Shown here in pieces: positions 12,364 through 26,900 of a stretch of 64,000 nucleotides of DNA; the stretch's first letter is position 1; every line of letters begins with the position of its first letter. The notes under the pieces were generated by a model, which saw only the letters and a list, made by a program, of their open reading frames with translations, made no database searches and was not told the DNA's origin. Location: NCBI RefSeq assembly GCF_029227915.1, contig NC_079878.1:6326001-6390000 (forward strand), in the 5' to 3' direction. Source of the stretch: Hydractinia symbiolongicarpus (taxonomy: Eukaryota > Cnidaria > Hydrozoa > Anthoathecata > Hydractiniidae). The translations under genes and the position numbers were made by a program.

Positions 12364-13880
12364 ATTATTTTTTAGGTCATACATTTTATTAAAGTATTTC
12401 TGTTTTTTTCTGTTTTGATTTTGAAGCAGTGGAGCTCATAGAATTCCAACTTAATCATTTAATTTAGGATTGAAACTTTCAAAACTATCAACATCTGAAA
12501 CATTTTATTTTTTCTAATCCCTGGGGTTTTTATCTTGTTTTGAAATTTTTAATGAAGCCAGTGTTTTTAACACAAGTTCATTAAAGAGAAAAATAATTCA
12601 CATATTCATCTGAATATGAAAAAAACACAAAGAACCACATATGTTCTTCATTCAGAAAAAAATTGAATATAAAAAGACTTTTTTTTCGCAATGTGCTTGC
12701 ATTTGCAAAAAAAGTTGTTTTTTTTTTCTTTGTTTACATATTTCGAAACAATACTCAACGTTGAGAAATTAATAATTTATCACTCTAAGCGTGTGTGTTT
12801 TTCGACAGATTTTTTGCGCGCAAACAATACCTGATATTCGTCGTCCGGCAAATTAGACCATCTTACACGGAATTTCCTAACTATATAGATTTATTTACAT
12901 TTTTTATACATGATATTTAATTTTTTGCTCGCATCTATGAATAGTGTATATTCTTATTTTTCTACTACGTTATTTATCAGTCTGCAAAAAATCCACTTTG
13001 CTTGGCTGTTGTTTATGTTGTGTTGGTGATTGTTTTATGTAAAATTTGGTAACTGTTCCAAAGCAGATTAAATGGAGAGGACGAAAAGCAAAATATTTGA
13101 ATTTTCGTAATCTGAAGACAAATAAATGTTACACACAATGTAATCGCGATGAAAGTGTCTCCTCGAGTTTTGCTCTCCATCGCAGATACTTTTTTAGAAA
13201 GACAAGGTTAGATTTTTATTTTCAGTTGTTCGGGACCAAAGCACAGGAGAGATTTAGGTTATTTTTTATATGCATACTCAATCTAGTTATCTTTTATTTG
13301 TTTTTCAGAATATTTCTTGTGATCTAATTTACATGGCCTTTAAAAAGCAAAGGTGAGATATGCTAGTGTATGGGTTAACATATCACTATGAAAATATTTG
13401 TCTTTAAACGTTGTAGTGTAAACAAGGTGTTATTGAACGACCTGTCAAGACTTTTTGTTATTAATCAAAACTCTGATTTCCTAATATGAGAATTAAAAGT
13501 TGTTTATTATTGTGCTTGTTGTTTTTTATAGTTCTGTATCGTCTTATTTGCGTATAATGTTTATGTGAAAAGAAATTTTTGTATATATTGTATTTAGTTA
13601 GATGTTACAATTGTAAAAATGGTGAACAAAACACAAAATTATTATATTTGACGCCGAATAATTCTGTAAATTATTTTTAAAACTTCCATTTTTTTAAAAC
13701 TTTTATCTGCTTCGTTTGATAAGTCGTGTCTATCTTACGTTCTTCTTGCGTTCTATTTGTCTCTTCATTTTATTCTCGACAAATTCAGATGGTTTCACCT
13801 CCTTTTTTTCGAACTTTTTTGTGGTATGTAATTATCTTGTGTTTTTACATGCAATGATGATAGGAGAAAATAAATCTTAA
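12364..13880 (+). other. probable 3' untranslated region of the KLF gene
   Basis: The stretch after the KLF stop is AT-rich, with no convincing ORF. It contains poly-T and poly-A runs and ends near an AATAAA at 13869-13874. KLF6/7 genes commonly have long 3' UTRs, so this could be transcribed to about 13.89 kb, but no transcript end can be fixed from sequence alone. Confidence 0.35.
13869..13874 (+). promoter_or_regulatory. possible polyadenylation signal for the KLF gene
   Basis: A canonical AATAAA in AT-rich sequence, 1.5 kb after the KLF stop codon. Earlier positions have only weak variants. Placement is suggestive only. Confidence 0.25.
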
Positions 13881-16800
13881 AAAATAACATTTTTGTCCTT
13901 GCTTTATATGGTGTCTAACGAGTTTTATCAAACGATAAATTTTCACGCGTATTTCGTAAAACAGCATAATTTTCGTTATTTTTGCAGACAACAGAAGTTA
14001 GTTTACCCATATAGCGCGGGTTCAGTTAGCGGGCAACGATTTTTACACAAATTTCATTTTACCGAAACTCTATTAGACGCAAAAATTATTTTTCTTCGAG
14101 AAGTTTCAGTGGATGCGCAACTAGGGGTTTTTAATCACTGGCTTACATGAAATTCAATAAGAAGCAATGATGCTTTAACACCATTGCAATTTGCAGCTTG
14201 TGCAAAAGTGTTTGCTAAGTTTACTAAACTCACACCTGTTGGTAGTAATTATTTCTGTATGCATGTTCAATGAATGTACAATTATTATTCGAGCATACAT
14301 ATGTCGGTAGTGCAAGAATTTGTCTGCCGAATGACTTCTAAATAATTAAAATGTTATACAAAAAAAGTTTAATGTGGCAGATGTGACGCATTTCATAGGA
14401 CCGGCGACTTCCTTTAAAAATCTCGCAAAAATGCTGTCAAGTGCTTTCATTGTAAGAACAGTCGTATAAGGACAACAGCCTCGAGAACATTGCTATAGCC
14501 TCTATGTTCTTAGTTTGCAAAAACAGCAAGCAATGTCTTGTGAACAAAAATATTCCCAAAATTAATTGACGCGATTTTTGGAAACATTTATGTAAAAACA
14601 ATTTCAAGCTTGATTTCTTTGTAAAATAATTAGGCTAAAACCGGATATTTTCGTTCATATAAAAAGAAAGTTATGCGTCGCAATTTGATCGCAAAATAAG
14701 ATAGGCACAATTCTGAAAATATTGTTTTTAATTAGAGCCTCGTTAAAAACATTTTTAAGATGCACTATTTTAAACAAGCAATCAACTGGTGCTTTAGTCT
14801 ATTCCCGTCTCCAGGACCCCTTGAGATTAAAACCTCGAGCCCTGGGGTCGAATATGGCTGTAATCAACAAACTTTTTAACGCAAGTTTGTGGCTATTCAT
14901 CAAATGAAAGACATTTTGTCCTTCATTAGCATGAAAGTGTATGTCATTATATTCATTAAAGGAATCGACTTCTCTTTCATTAACATAGTAAGGACTCTTC
15001 AACCTCGATCCTTGGGCCTGTAGCGTTCTTTGATATATGGATGGAACGCGTACCAGTTCATCCTTTTATCAAAAAACGCTACAGGCAAAAAATTATTTTT
15101 GCCATGAACTTGTCTATAAACAAAGTGCGTGCAAAGGTAAAACAAAAATGGTTAACACAAGGACTTTTTAATCCAAAAATTTTGCTAAGAAACAATATGT
15201 CAAAAAGGTAAATTTTGCGATGTTTTTATTACGCGAATAGCGAAATTAACATAAATTCGCGGGATCATATTTTCGGGAATGGCAACAGTGGCAATTGAAG
15301 CATTTCGCAAAAAAAGCGAAAATTCATGAAATCGCGAAATTTAATTCTTATATGGATCGTTATGGAATTGAACTTTTATACACATTCTTTCATTCATAAA
15401 ATTGATTCAGTTCATTTAGTCAATGAGAACAGATAGAATCAAAAGAGTCAGAACTACTCTTTGTGGTAAGTAAACAATGTTAAATGGTAGTTATAATATC
15501 TAAGGTATACATGAAAAACATATTTGGAAATTTTATTAGGTTGACATTTTACCGTCTTGAGGTTTTTCAAATGATTTGAGGTTAGCGTCGTACGTTCGTG
15601 TGTGCATTCATCTTTGTGTTTTTGTACTCGTAAAACATAAATTTTCCACCCGTGTAAATTTTTACCTTATTTACCTTAAATTTATTTATTTCCAGCTGAA
15701 TTCTCGCGGAATATTTTTTGTCTTCAATCAGCACTTATTCGCGAATCAGTATAGTCTCGACAGCAAATTTTTTTACGAAATTCAACTTTCCACAAAAACC
15801 TTTAATTTGCAAATAACGAAATTTATTATCCGAATATTACCACGACAAGATCATAAAGATTTTATCCCCAAAATCCAAAGAGTTTGTTGTAGTATACTTT
15901 TTGCCTAACAAATGACGCTTGGCGCATATATATAAAATGCAGAATTTACCATTAGAAAGACTTATCAATAGAAAACACCAGATACGCAGACCAACCCTAA
16001 TCGCAAAAAATATTATTCTAACACTTGACTTTGATATACATATAAGATTTTTTTTAGATGATGTTAAAACTTCTTCTGACAATAGTCGCAAGATGATTTG
16101 ACATGGTCAAGGATTACCACGTGCTATAAAGAAAACGAGAAGTTTTCCACGTTTTTAAAGTTATTTAATTTGCTGACAACTTCTGAAATAGAGGACAAAA
16201 GTAATTAAAATTTTTACCATTTTGTTGCGCTGAAAAATGAAGGGGAATTAAGAAAATTTAAAAAGCGTTTGTTTAGAAGTGTCAGAATGATATATTATCA
16301 CCAGGGTTTAATGAACCTAACAAACTATTTCTCATTCATCTATGGACTTCCTTTTAGTAAGTGTGTCTGTGTTTTGATTTATACTGTACGGACTATATAT
16401 TACGGGTTTTTTTATCTTGATTAGTGTCCTGGGTACAAAGTTGTGAGTTATTCAATTTATATATTAAACTTTAAAACTACGACGTCTGCATAATATAAAA
16501 GAAAAATTATCACCTTGTTAAATCATCTGTTTTTATTTTCCATATTAGGAATATTATATTTAACATCTGGTTCCCTCAGATAAGTACAGACCACGTGACT
16601 TAAAATAAATATTAATGATCTTAAATATTTTTTATAATAACATTACCAAAGAACAAATATTTGTCTGACAAACAGCTCGAGTGGGCGTGTCGGATCATAT
16701 TTTAGCTAGCAAATCTGTCCCTTAATATTTTACAAGGACTGGAACTTGTGCAGTAAAAAAATTGATGTTTTTAAAGCACCCGCAAAAATGCTGCAGGCCT

Positions 16801-17811
16801 CTGAGAAAGCAAGCGTCTGTTTTTTGCTAAAAATGAAAATAATCTAACGCTAATCTCCACTTGCTCAAATATTTCCTGGACAAGAAAATTTTCTTGAGAT
16901 ATTTATTCGGGCAGAAAAATTTTAATTACAGGGGCCACGAACCGGTTAAAATGCTCACATTCCGTTTATTCCGCGCGCATATTAAAAATACGGCAAACGC
17001 GTTTTGCGCAATGAATAGACCGGCGCACTTTTTTTTCCGAAAAGTATATTACAAAGAAATATTTCAGCAAGACTCATTCTGGATGGAAACATAACCAAGG
17101 CTGGAGAAAATAAAAATTCTAGATATATCTATGTGTTCGAGTCCGTAAATTATATACCTGCCGGAAAAATAGCTATTTTTGTTTTCCGCCGCCATCAACT
17201 CGACTTTCGTGTAAGTCACTAAAGTCGAAAACCAACAGCCGTTCCGTAGCTCCTTTAATATCAGCCACCATTTTGAATGCAATGCTTTTTACAATTTCCT
17301 CCAATGTTTATACAGGTGATGTATTTTCGCATTTTTATTGGCTGGAAAAAATTATTTTCCGCAAAAAATGTTCAAAAGTTTACAACTTATAGAATTCCGT
17401 CCAATCCATTCCGTCCAGCCTTAACAATGAATGATCAGTTAGCTTTAACAATTTTATGAGTACTGTGCACCCGGGGCTTATTAATAATATGTAAAAATGA
17501 CTTGGGACATGAGCAAATTGTTGGTGTAATTATTCTCTCAAAAATTATTCGTCACGTATCATGTTTTTGAATGCTATCGTCGCCTTGGTTACGTAGGATT
17601 AAGAGTTTTTGTGTCGAGAAAAATCACAACAATATGATCTGTGAATGAAAATTTGTTTTCAAACATATAAGTAAGAACATTTCATACATAAATTTATGTC
17701 CTGTGCACTTTGACGTCAAGCGATTCGATGTAACGGTATTTTCTCGTAAACCTTGCATTCAACTTTTTGAATTCAACGCCATACGGCAAAACCACACTTT
17801 GAATTTTTAAT
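13881..17811. other. intergenic region between the KLF gene and TAF5 (convergent)
   Basis: No gene is recognised. The region contains a small hairpin-like repeat at about 14999-15080 (listed separately), scattered 'cgcgaa' repeat debris near 15235-15330 and 15700-15740, and a locally GC-richer patch near 16930-17040. Short open frames (15576-15908 plus, 15837-16091 minus, 16861-17094 plus) show no motif and overlap one another on both strands. Confidence 0.5.
14999..15085. repeat. small inverted-repeat element, copy 1
   Basis: The bases GCCTGTAGCGTTCTTTGATA near 15015 are mirrored by the complement of TATCAAAAAACGCTACAGGC near 15067, with one mismatch, giving a hairpin of about 70 bases. The flank CAACCTCGATCC plus the first arm recurs in opposite orientation at 49595-49642, so this is a dispersed family, probably a miniature transposable element. 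Confidence 0.5.
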
Positions 17812-17817
17812 TTTATT
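17812..17817 (-). promoter_or_regulatory. polyadenylation signal of TAF5
   Basis: TTTATT on the plus strand reads AATAAA on the minus strand, 91 bases beyond the TAF5 stop codon. This is a normal distance for a 3' UTR. Confidence 0.5.
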
Positions 17818-17907
17818 GATGAAGACACGTAGTATAATACCTGACATGCTGAAAATCAAGCAGTAAAAACTGCTAAATGTGATATGTGACACTTCACACT
17901 GCAGAAA

Positions 17908-20900
17908 TTATGTCGGAGGCATAAATGGACCTGAAGCGAGTAACAAATTTTTTCGAGTGAAATGTAAATGGTGAACTGGTGTAGACTTCGTCACGAATGA
18001 TGCTAGCTCAAACGATTTCTGAGTGGAAGAACTAAAAAGAAGAAAAAAATATTACTAAGCAATAAAATCTCGATAGGTATATGTGACCACGGTGATTTTT
18101 TAACTAGATCTGGCAAAATTTAGCGTAGTTAATACGTTACACTTGATGCAATGCAAAATCTAGCCTGACGTGACCACGCTAAATGTTCATGTGCCTTTAT
18201 AGGAGAGTGTGGTCACGTTCAGAACTCACTCACCTTGATGAAATGCCATCGTTATCATCATCCATGTGAGAAGCCGCTTTCACATCCCAAAGTTTTACAC
18301 AGTTGTCCATACCTCCTAAAAAATACTTCACAAATACTTAACATAGCTGTTAAAATCATTTTAACGCTACTGTTTTTACATACTATTAAGGTACAAGCGT
18401 CAGCTAATTTTCCAACCTGTTGCAAGCATATGCCCCTCTCTACTAAAACACAGGGAGTGAACATTGGCCGTATGTCCTTCAAAATCTGCCAGTGGTGCGG
18501 CTTCACCGATGTCCCATAACAACACACGATTATCCGCTCCTAGTAGCAAGAAAATTAAGTTAAAGCCGGTTTTGAATCAAGTAACGTCACTTTGTCATGA
18601 TGAAATATTCGTTCAGCAATATTTACCAGAGACAACAGGCATTAACTACGACGGCAAGACTTATTAAAATACGGGTAAGAACGAAATATCACCTGATGAA
18701 ACGAGATGGCGTCCGTCTGGTGAGAATCGAACGCTCTGTACACCAGCCTGAAACGAAAGAAGTGTTAACAGTTATGAACTAGTAACATTTGCATTACCGT
18801 AAAAGGGAACAACTTTTTGCGGAAGCAAAATTGGTAGAAAGAAAAATTGACGGATAACAAAATTTAGGAGGAATTAAATTTAGCAGAGAGCAAAAAATAA
18901 GTTTATGGGGATGACAATAAAACTTTATACAAAACATGTAAACAACGATTAACAATCCAAACTTTAAAGAAAATACGATATTAAAAAACAATAAAATCAA
19001 ACGTATGTTCATTTTCCTCATATAAAAACACGAGAAAATTCCCTGATTTTCAGAAATTGACGGAGAAGGTACTTTTGGCGGTAATTTAATTTGGCGGAAG
19101 TCAAAAAATATTAATTTTAATTTGGTAAATCTTTGTCAGTTCTGCAAAATTTTCTTTCGAACAAAATTTATTCCATTAAGAACCATTTCTTTAATTTTCA
19201 ACCAATGGCGATAAATATGATCAAGATGGCGACAATAAAAAATCGTACACAAAGTGCCTACCTTATGTCCTGTAAATAACCTAACAGAACTTCCCGAGTG
19301 CAAGTCCCAAATTCGGACAGTTCGGTCAGCAGAACCCGTCGCAACATAGTTACCGTTCGGATGAAAATCTACCACCTGGGTGAAATAAAAATAAAATTGG
19401 ATGTTAACAAAAACTTTTAACGCAAGATGTGTAACTGTAAAGACCTTAAAAATGCTAGTGTGAAAGGAGCCTAACGTTGAGTACGCGAAGAAGGCGTTGG
19501 TACATAGAGATAAACCACAAAACACGACGAAATATTTGTACAAATGCTATATCTACACTCTTTGTTTGCTCTATGTAGAAAACAACAAACAAATATTGAC
19601 ATTGGATACAAATAAATACGCAAGTAAATAAACAAATCTTACATTCACATCAGATAAATGTCCTGCAAATATTCGAAGAGGATGAGCATTCTCAGTACAC
19701 CATAATCGAGCGGTGCGGTCATACGAACCAGAGACAAAATAGTACCCACGAGGTCTAGATAAAAGCAGTACGAACGTCATTTAACACGTAAGAAAGTTTA
19801 TTATAACCAGGATTAAACTTTTATTGAATTATAAGGTTAAAAAAAGAAAAAAAGAAATTATGGTTTTATCTAGTTTGACAATCTCGAGATTACTTTCCCT
19901 GTGATAAAATTTGTACTTTGGGTATGTTCATTGACTAACATTTAGGATAAATAAAAATAATATTTTCCTACTATACTCGTTAGAAATTTTCTTATAATCG
20001 ATACATTCCTGCACATGTGACCACCGTGACGAAATTACATCCAGTTTATCGAAATGGCATTATAAAACATACCCCGCTGCGAGACTTTAAATTCTTTGTG
20101 AACAATTGGTAGGCCGCAAATAACGGCATATATATGTTTTTTATAAGAAAGTGGAATTTCGAAACGGTCTGAGATATTCTTATGCAAAAACACAAGCAGG
20201 TTATTGGAAAAACAAATTAAAAACTTATACGTTGCTTTATTGGATAAGAATAAATTTTTTAGCTTTAAAAGAACAGCAACGAAACTAAAGGTAGAATTAC
20301 ACAATGCAAGTATAGACAGTATAGTCATGTTGATTAAATCTTATTGTGTATAAGAAAATTCTGTATCTAATTAAAACAAATCAAGAAAAAACGCACATAA
20401 GAAGAAGTCATGAGGGCTGAGCAATATGCTTAGCATATGCTTAAAAAATTCCTGAGCCTGAAGATTTCACAAGCGTTATGCTTAGACAAAAAAAACCCAC
20501 CAATGCAATTTATCTCTGACAAAACGAGACATTCAGCCAACATTACGTTGACAAAACGATTTTTATCTATCGTAGTAGGTATAGTTAAATTTTTAACCTC
20601 CCCTGCGTGTTTGAGTTAAAAACACAATTGTTCGAATTAAGAGGGTGTTCGAGATACGAAGGTTCGAGTAATAAAGTATGAATTTAGATATGAATTTATT
20701 AGGGAATTTTTATCGTGGCAGAAGAACCGTTTGAGTTAAGGAAAGATAATGTAAAGTCAAGTAATAGAGTCTGGGTATAGTGAAATCGATTGTAAAGTTT
20801 GTCAAGAAGCTGATTTTGGAAGACAAGATTTCAAAGCAGATTTCACAAAAAACTTGAGATTTCGCTTTGTCAATATAGTATTTTAAACTTTTAAAATATT

Positions 20901-23900
20901 GTCTTGACGGCGGCTTTAATATTTTTGAATATCGCGCTACATGATTGGCTAGAACTTACGCCATAGTGGGCTACATTTGTCGATTTTGCAGATAGTTGTC
21001 ATAATAAATAATTTTCACGAATAGTCATTTCAATGGTTCTTGAGATATTTAAATTTCTTCATAGGAACTCTTAAAATAAAGCAACGATAAAAAACACATG
21101 GCTTTAAATCGATTCAAAGAGTTGCTTAACAATTATTATAAGAAACCTTAAATTATAAAGATGAAGAAAATATTATGGAAAAATAAAAATTCGCGAGAAT
21201 TTAGTTTCACGAATTTTAACATATTTTAAGAGAATCAACCTTTTCCATGTTTATCGCGTGGTCTAACTTTCAGCATTTGGGCCGAAATTTTCAAAATCCA
21301 GAAGTTGCAAAAGTTTTCTTTCTTTGAAGCAATCAGACATGAAAACACAGTCTTGTCAACAAGTTACTATAGCAACTGAAGTATGTTTCTGTTTACTCAC
21401 CACAACATGACAACAATAACAACAAAACTCACGAGAACTTGACATCCCACACAGGATACAAATGTCCTTTCAATGCAACGACATTCGTGAACGTGTGCAA
21501 GCTCCATAATCGTACTACAAGACAAAAATGTTCAAATTTTACGCCATGACTCGAAACCACTTGTGTAATAAAAACATTTTCGCGTTCAACATTTATCTGA
21601 ACGCCTAACAGAATGTGGCCACTCTTAGTGGCCACTCTTACAATAAACGACAAAAGTGAGGATACTAAAAAAATAATTATTTCCATTTTCAAAAAAAAAA
21701 TTTGTTAAAAATTGAAAAGAAAACTAAAGAAAAAAATATAGCATTCAAAGTCAACACAGGGGTATCGTAGAACTTCACAACCAATGTGTGATCAGAATTT
21801 TCGCGAGAAGAAACTTTTGCGAATATGAGGTATGAAAAAAATTAAGGGCCTTTTTATATGAGAACCGGGAAACTCGCCCATCGAGTTTCCCGGTAGAGCG
21901 GGCTAATATCAACTCGGGTTTATATGTAAATTTGTCATTTCTCATTCCGGGTTTATATGAAGAAAAATTAGCGGGAAACTAAAAGTGACGTGAATATGTA
22001 AGCAAATATGGCTTGAAACAACAGAAAAAAGAAGATAGCGATACTGTTGATGCTTGAAACAACTGTGTTATCACTATTAATTATATCTCAAATTTTTTGA
22101 AAATTACCATCATTTCTGACCAATTTAAATATTATTCATTAACATCTCCCATACGCTTGAAACAGGATTCAAAGATAATCTTAGATCATTCTCAATTGTA
22201 ATTTTAGTGAAACCTGGTGTTTTCAGCATGTTTCATGGTTTTGTTGTCTTTTATTACATATACACTATGATACAAAAACAAATATGCATTAATAGTGATA
22301 ATTATTTGGTCCTGTAAGGTTACATAAACTTTTTCCGTACTTTGCCACCGGGTTTTTCTGTTTACATGAACAAATATCCATCCCGTTTGACCGGGATGCC
22401 GGCTCACTTGCCCGGGATCTCGGTTGACCGAGTTTCCCGTTGTAACCGGGGCGAGATGAATATGCACCATATAAACACAATTTCAATTTTCAGCGTTCTT
22501 CCGCAAATATCTGAGATCTCGGTCATGCGGATATCTCGGTGGACCGAGTTTCCCGGTCTCATATAAAAAGGCCCTAATGCCGCAAACACCAGTAGCAAAA
22601 ACAAATTATATTCTGCGGACCTCCTCTAGTGTCGCAGTCACAGAGACTTTTAAGGTTTTTTTAAGGTTATTTAGGAAGGCTTTCTTTCGTGAATTATTTT
22701 TAACGTTTTCGAATGACAATTACCAGATCCTCTTTTGGGAATAATAAGTTCTAATGCTTAACCGTCGTGCACTAAATATAAAAATATAAACAACGTTTCC
22801 CCTACCTGTCCCGTCTTCCGAACCTGAAGCAAGAAAGCTTTTCTCACGATTGAAGCTAAGACCATACACAGGTCCAGAATGGCCACACATGGTGCGACTC
22901 TCAACAGCAGACCTAAAAAAAAATATCACATGATCTTTCCAAATGCTATCATTCGAACCGTACAAAAACATCACAAAACGCATCAAGAAAAAAAACGTCA
23001 CAACTACATGAATAAATTGATTTCTGACACGGGATCGCACTTGACCATCGAAGTTCGAGCATTGATGACAAATCAAAAAGTTTGACGTGAAATTGTGGAG
23101 TCGGTTCGGAATAGTTGAGTTCTGGCTAAGTTGGGTTAAAGAACACTATGTAAGAACTAACTTATCGCTTAGTATTCTTTCCAAAACATCATCGGCTTCT
23201 TTGTCGATTTTCGCAAGTTCGTTCACTGTTTTTAACATGCGCAATTTCTTGGGCGTTAACGTCCAAATTCGAACAGTGGAGTCATCAAAACCAGACGCGA
23301 TGAGTGAAGAATCCTCACTTATATCAACACAGTTCAACCTGAAAACAAAATTCAATGCACACCATTTAGCTTAATGCTGGGTTGGATCCAAATATTTTTT
23401 TTTCAAATTTAAGTACACAAGGGGCCAGCAAATTTGATTTTAAATTTTTTACTAAGGCAGGAAATAAAAAACTCCACATCTCAAAAGCTAGACATTTCAC
23501 TTGATTGTATTAGAGAACTTGTCTAGCTTATTCCGTTATTCCTTATTCCATAGAATTCCGTTTTATTTAGTTTCCATAAAGTGTTGCAAGCTACCATTAC
23601 TCCGGCTTAAACAAAGCAGAAAGTGGTGCTATTTTAATAAAAAGTAGTTTCCACACAACTGCAGGAAAGAATTACAATCGTAGGTACATTCACACCCCAA
23701 ACTTTGTACGACTTACCCTTCTTGTGTGTGGAGAAATGTGTAAAAACAAACTGAAGGAATTTTATCCGGGGCAACATGTAAGCGTCGGCTAATATCTTTG
23801 TACATTGCTAACTTCCATCTCTTTTCACTATCTTTTCTAAACGAAACGTGACAATCAAATCGTACTCACTACTTTGATGCATACTCTTGAGGTTGTTACA

Positions 23901-26900
23901 AAAACCGCAGACTGAAATACTGAGATAATTCATATTGCAAAATACATAGCTTAGCCTCAGACTGATAATTAATGTCGTACACGATAAAAACTCGATGCGC
24001 ATCAATCTATGTAGTAAAATTATTTTTACTGCTTTTCTTGTTGTTAAAGAAAGCAGAACAATAAAAAAATGGGTTTCAAGAATTTTGATGACGTCTGTAG
24101 CCTTTGCATCTAATGTTATTATGGCATTACGGTATCATTTAAAAACTTACAATTTTGGATACGGTATACGATCTGGCTTCGGTGCATTCGGATCGGTAGC
24201 ATGGCGTTTTTTTGCTAAAAATAAAAACCAACATTTTGAACATTCAATACACCCAGTAGTTTTTACATCGTCATATAATGCACTGTTTATTGTAAGCGTG
24301 GACATACCATCATCTCTCTTTGATTTCTTTTTCTAAAAAACATAACAAAAATCATTAAATGTTTCTACTAAAGAAGGTCTCGTGGTTGTCGGCGCTGTTG
24401 GTAATGTCTTCGTCGTTGCAATCACCGTCATCGTTACTGTTACATTAAAGGTCAGATCAAACGCCGTCGTTTTGATAAAAAAGCCTATATTCTAGACACT
24501 TTTTCCTGACCCATTTAAGCAAAGAAGAATTTTACGGTAAAGAGATAAAGCAAAGTTGGCCAAACATAGCTGACATAAGTACAGAAACCGTTGCGGTAAA
24601 ACTGAACAATTCGTAAATGTTAATGTCATAGATTTTTTAAAGAGGATAGATTTGCAAAAGTCTATTAATCTAAAAAAAATACCTTCAACTTGCAAACGTT
24701 TTGGTAACTCGCAAAAGTTAATACCCGCGAGATGTTCCAAGAACATCAATTGGCAAAAGTTTATATTCGCAAAACCTTTCATTGTGGCTCATTTGCATGC
24801 AAAATTTTTTATCCGCGAAAGTTTCTGTCCTCGAAAGTTTTTTGTCCGTAAAAGGTTCTGTCGGCGAAAGTTTTTGTCCGCGAAAGATTCTGTCGGCAAA
24901 AGTTTCTGTCGGCAAAAGTTTCTGTCGGCGAAAGATTCTGTCGGCAAAAGTTTCTGTCGACAAAAGTTTTTGTCGGCGAAAGATTCTGTCGGCAAAAGTT
25001 TCTGTCGGCAAACGTTTCTGTCCGCAAAAGGTTCTGTCGGCAAAAGTTTCTGTCCGCGAAAGGTTCTGTCGGCAAAAGTTTCTGTCCGCGAAAGGTTCTG
25101 TCCGCAAAAGATTCTGTCCGCGAAAGGTTCTGTCGGCAAAAGTTTCTGTCGGCGAAAGGTTCTGTCCGCAAAAGATTCTGTACGCGAAAGGTTCTGTCGG
25201 CAAAAGTTTCTGTCCGCGAAAGGTTCTGTCGGCAAAAGTTTCTGTCGAAAAAAGTTTCTGTCCGCGAAAGGTTCTGTCCGCGAAAGGTTCTGTCGGCAAA
25301 AGTTTCTGTCCGCGAAAGGTTCTGTCCGCAAAAGATTCTGTCCGCGAAAGGTTCTGTCGGCAAAAGTTTCTGTCGGCGAAAGGTTCTGTCCGCAAAAGAT
25401 TCTGTACGCGAAAGGTTCTGTCGGCAAAAGTTTCTGTCCGCGAAAGGTTCTGTCGGCAAAAGTTTCTGTCGACAAAAGTTTCTGTCCGCGAAAGGTTCTG
25501 TCGGCAAAAGTTTCTGTCCGCGAAAGGTTCTGTCCGCAAAAGATTCTGTACGCGAAAGGTTCTGTCGGCAAAAGTTTCTGTCCGCGAAAGGTTCTGTCCG
25601 CAAAAGATTATGTACGCGAAAGGTTCTGTCGGCAAAAGTTTCTGTCCGCGAAAGGTTCTGTCGGCAAAAGTTTCTGTACTTAACGCAGTGTTGCTTTTTG
25701 TAATAAATAATTGGTGTATTTTCGTTATTGTTGCCACTATGATCACTGCTATTCTTGTCACAAAACGAAAAGAAATCATACTTTCGGTTTCTCTTTATTA
25801 TCCATTGCCACTTCATCTTTGTCTTCATCACTATCACCGTCATCAGCCAGAGCTGCTAATAACTCAGGATCATGAAGTAATCCAAAGAAAACTTTCGATT
25901 TGTTTGCTGTCAAAAATAATAATAGTAATCATTAGTTTATGTTGATGTAGAGAAACTTTTTGTTACAGTTTTTTCTGAATTTAATACTGGACAAGTTTAA
26001 AAATATAACCAAGTAAACAGGACACCAAATTATCGCAATTATTGCGTTAACACGGGAAAACATTTATCCACTTACCGAGATCTCCGGTACGCATGATCGA
26101 GATCTGGGTAAGCGGGTAATTAATTTTCCCATATGAGCAGGGGTTTCCTCAGTAGGTGAGACAAATTTATGCTGATTCGGCATAATTTTAAAAATAAACA
26201 ATAGATTCTTATGACAATTAACAGTCGACACTTTTATCACATGGTATTTTCTCACCCATGCCATATGAACAGAAGATAAATACAATATCATGCTGAAATA
26301 TTTCCTAAGTCCTGGAGGAAATACATTTCATATAACAAGCCCCTCAGTAAATAATCTTCCAAAGAGTAAAAAAACAGTCAAATTTAGCTTTAAAAAGCCA
26401 TTTACAGCTTATCTTTACCCACAATGGTAAAAAATCGTTTATTGACCTAAAGCGCTTAAAACTTGAACCAATATCAGAAACTTAAAAAGTGTTCCAAATG
26501 AACCAAAAATTACTATAAACACTAAGTGATATAACAAACGTGTCCATGAAGACGACACTAAGCATCCATAACTCACCATCAGGTGGAGCTTCTCCAGTTA
26601 AATAACCGGTGGTGGCTTCAATAGTTCGCTTGCTTCGAGGTCGGCCATCAAATACTTAAAATACGAATGTAACAAAGGCTTTACTTTTTATCAGAATGAT
26701 TTTGTAAAAAAAATTTCTGTAAAACGTTTTCTTACCATCCAAATGAAAATGCTGTTGAATCAGGTTTAACAGGACGTCTTGTTTCTGCAACTACAACATT
26801 ACAAGAAAGTATACACAATCTTTTCTAAAATATCGAGTTTTAGAACAAGAAGTTGACCTACTTGTAGATACTTTTTCAATACATTAAATGATTCTCTCGC

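Noticed and set aside
13046-13327. 93-codon plus-strand ORF after the KLF gene
   Set aside because: AT-rich composition, no family resemblance, and it lies in the probable 3' UTR.
24652-25945. Long ORFs of 260-390 codons on both strands
   Set aside because: They are products of the 16-bp stop-free minisatellite; the same peptide period appears in several frames and the region lies inside a TAF5 intron.
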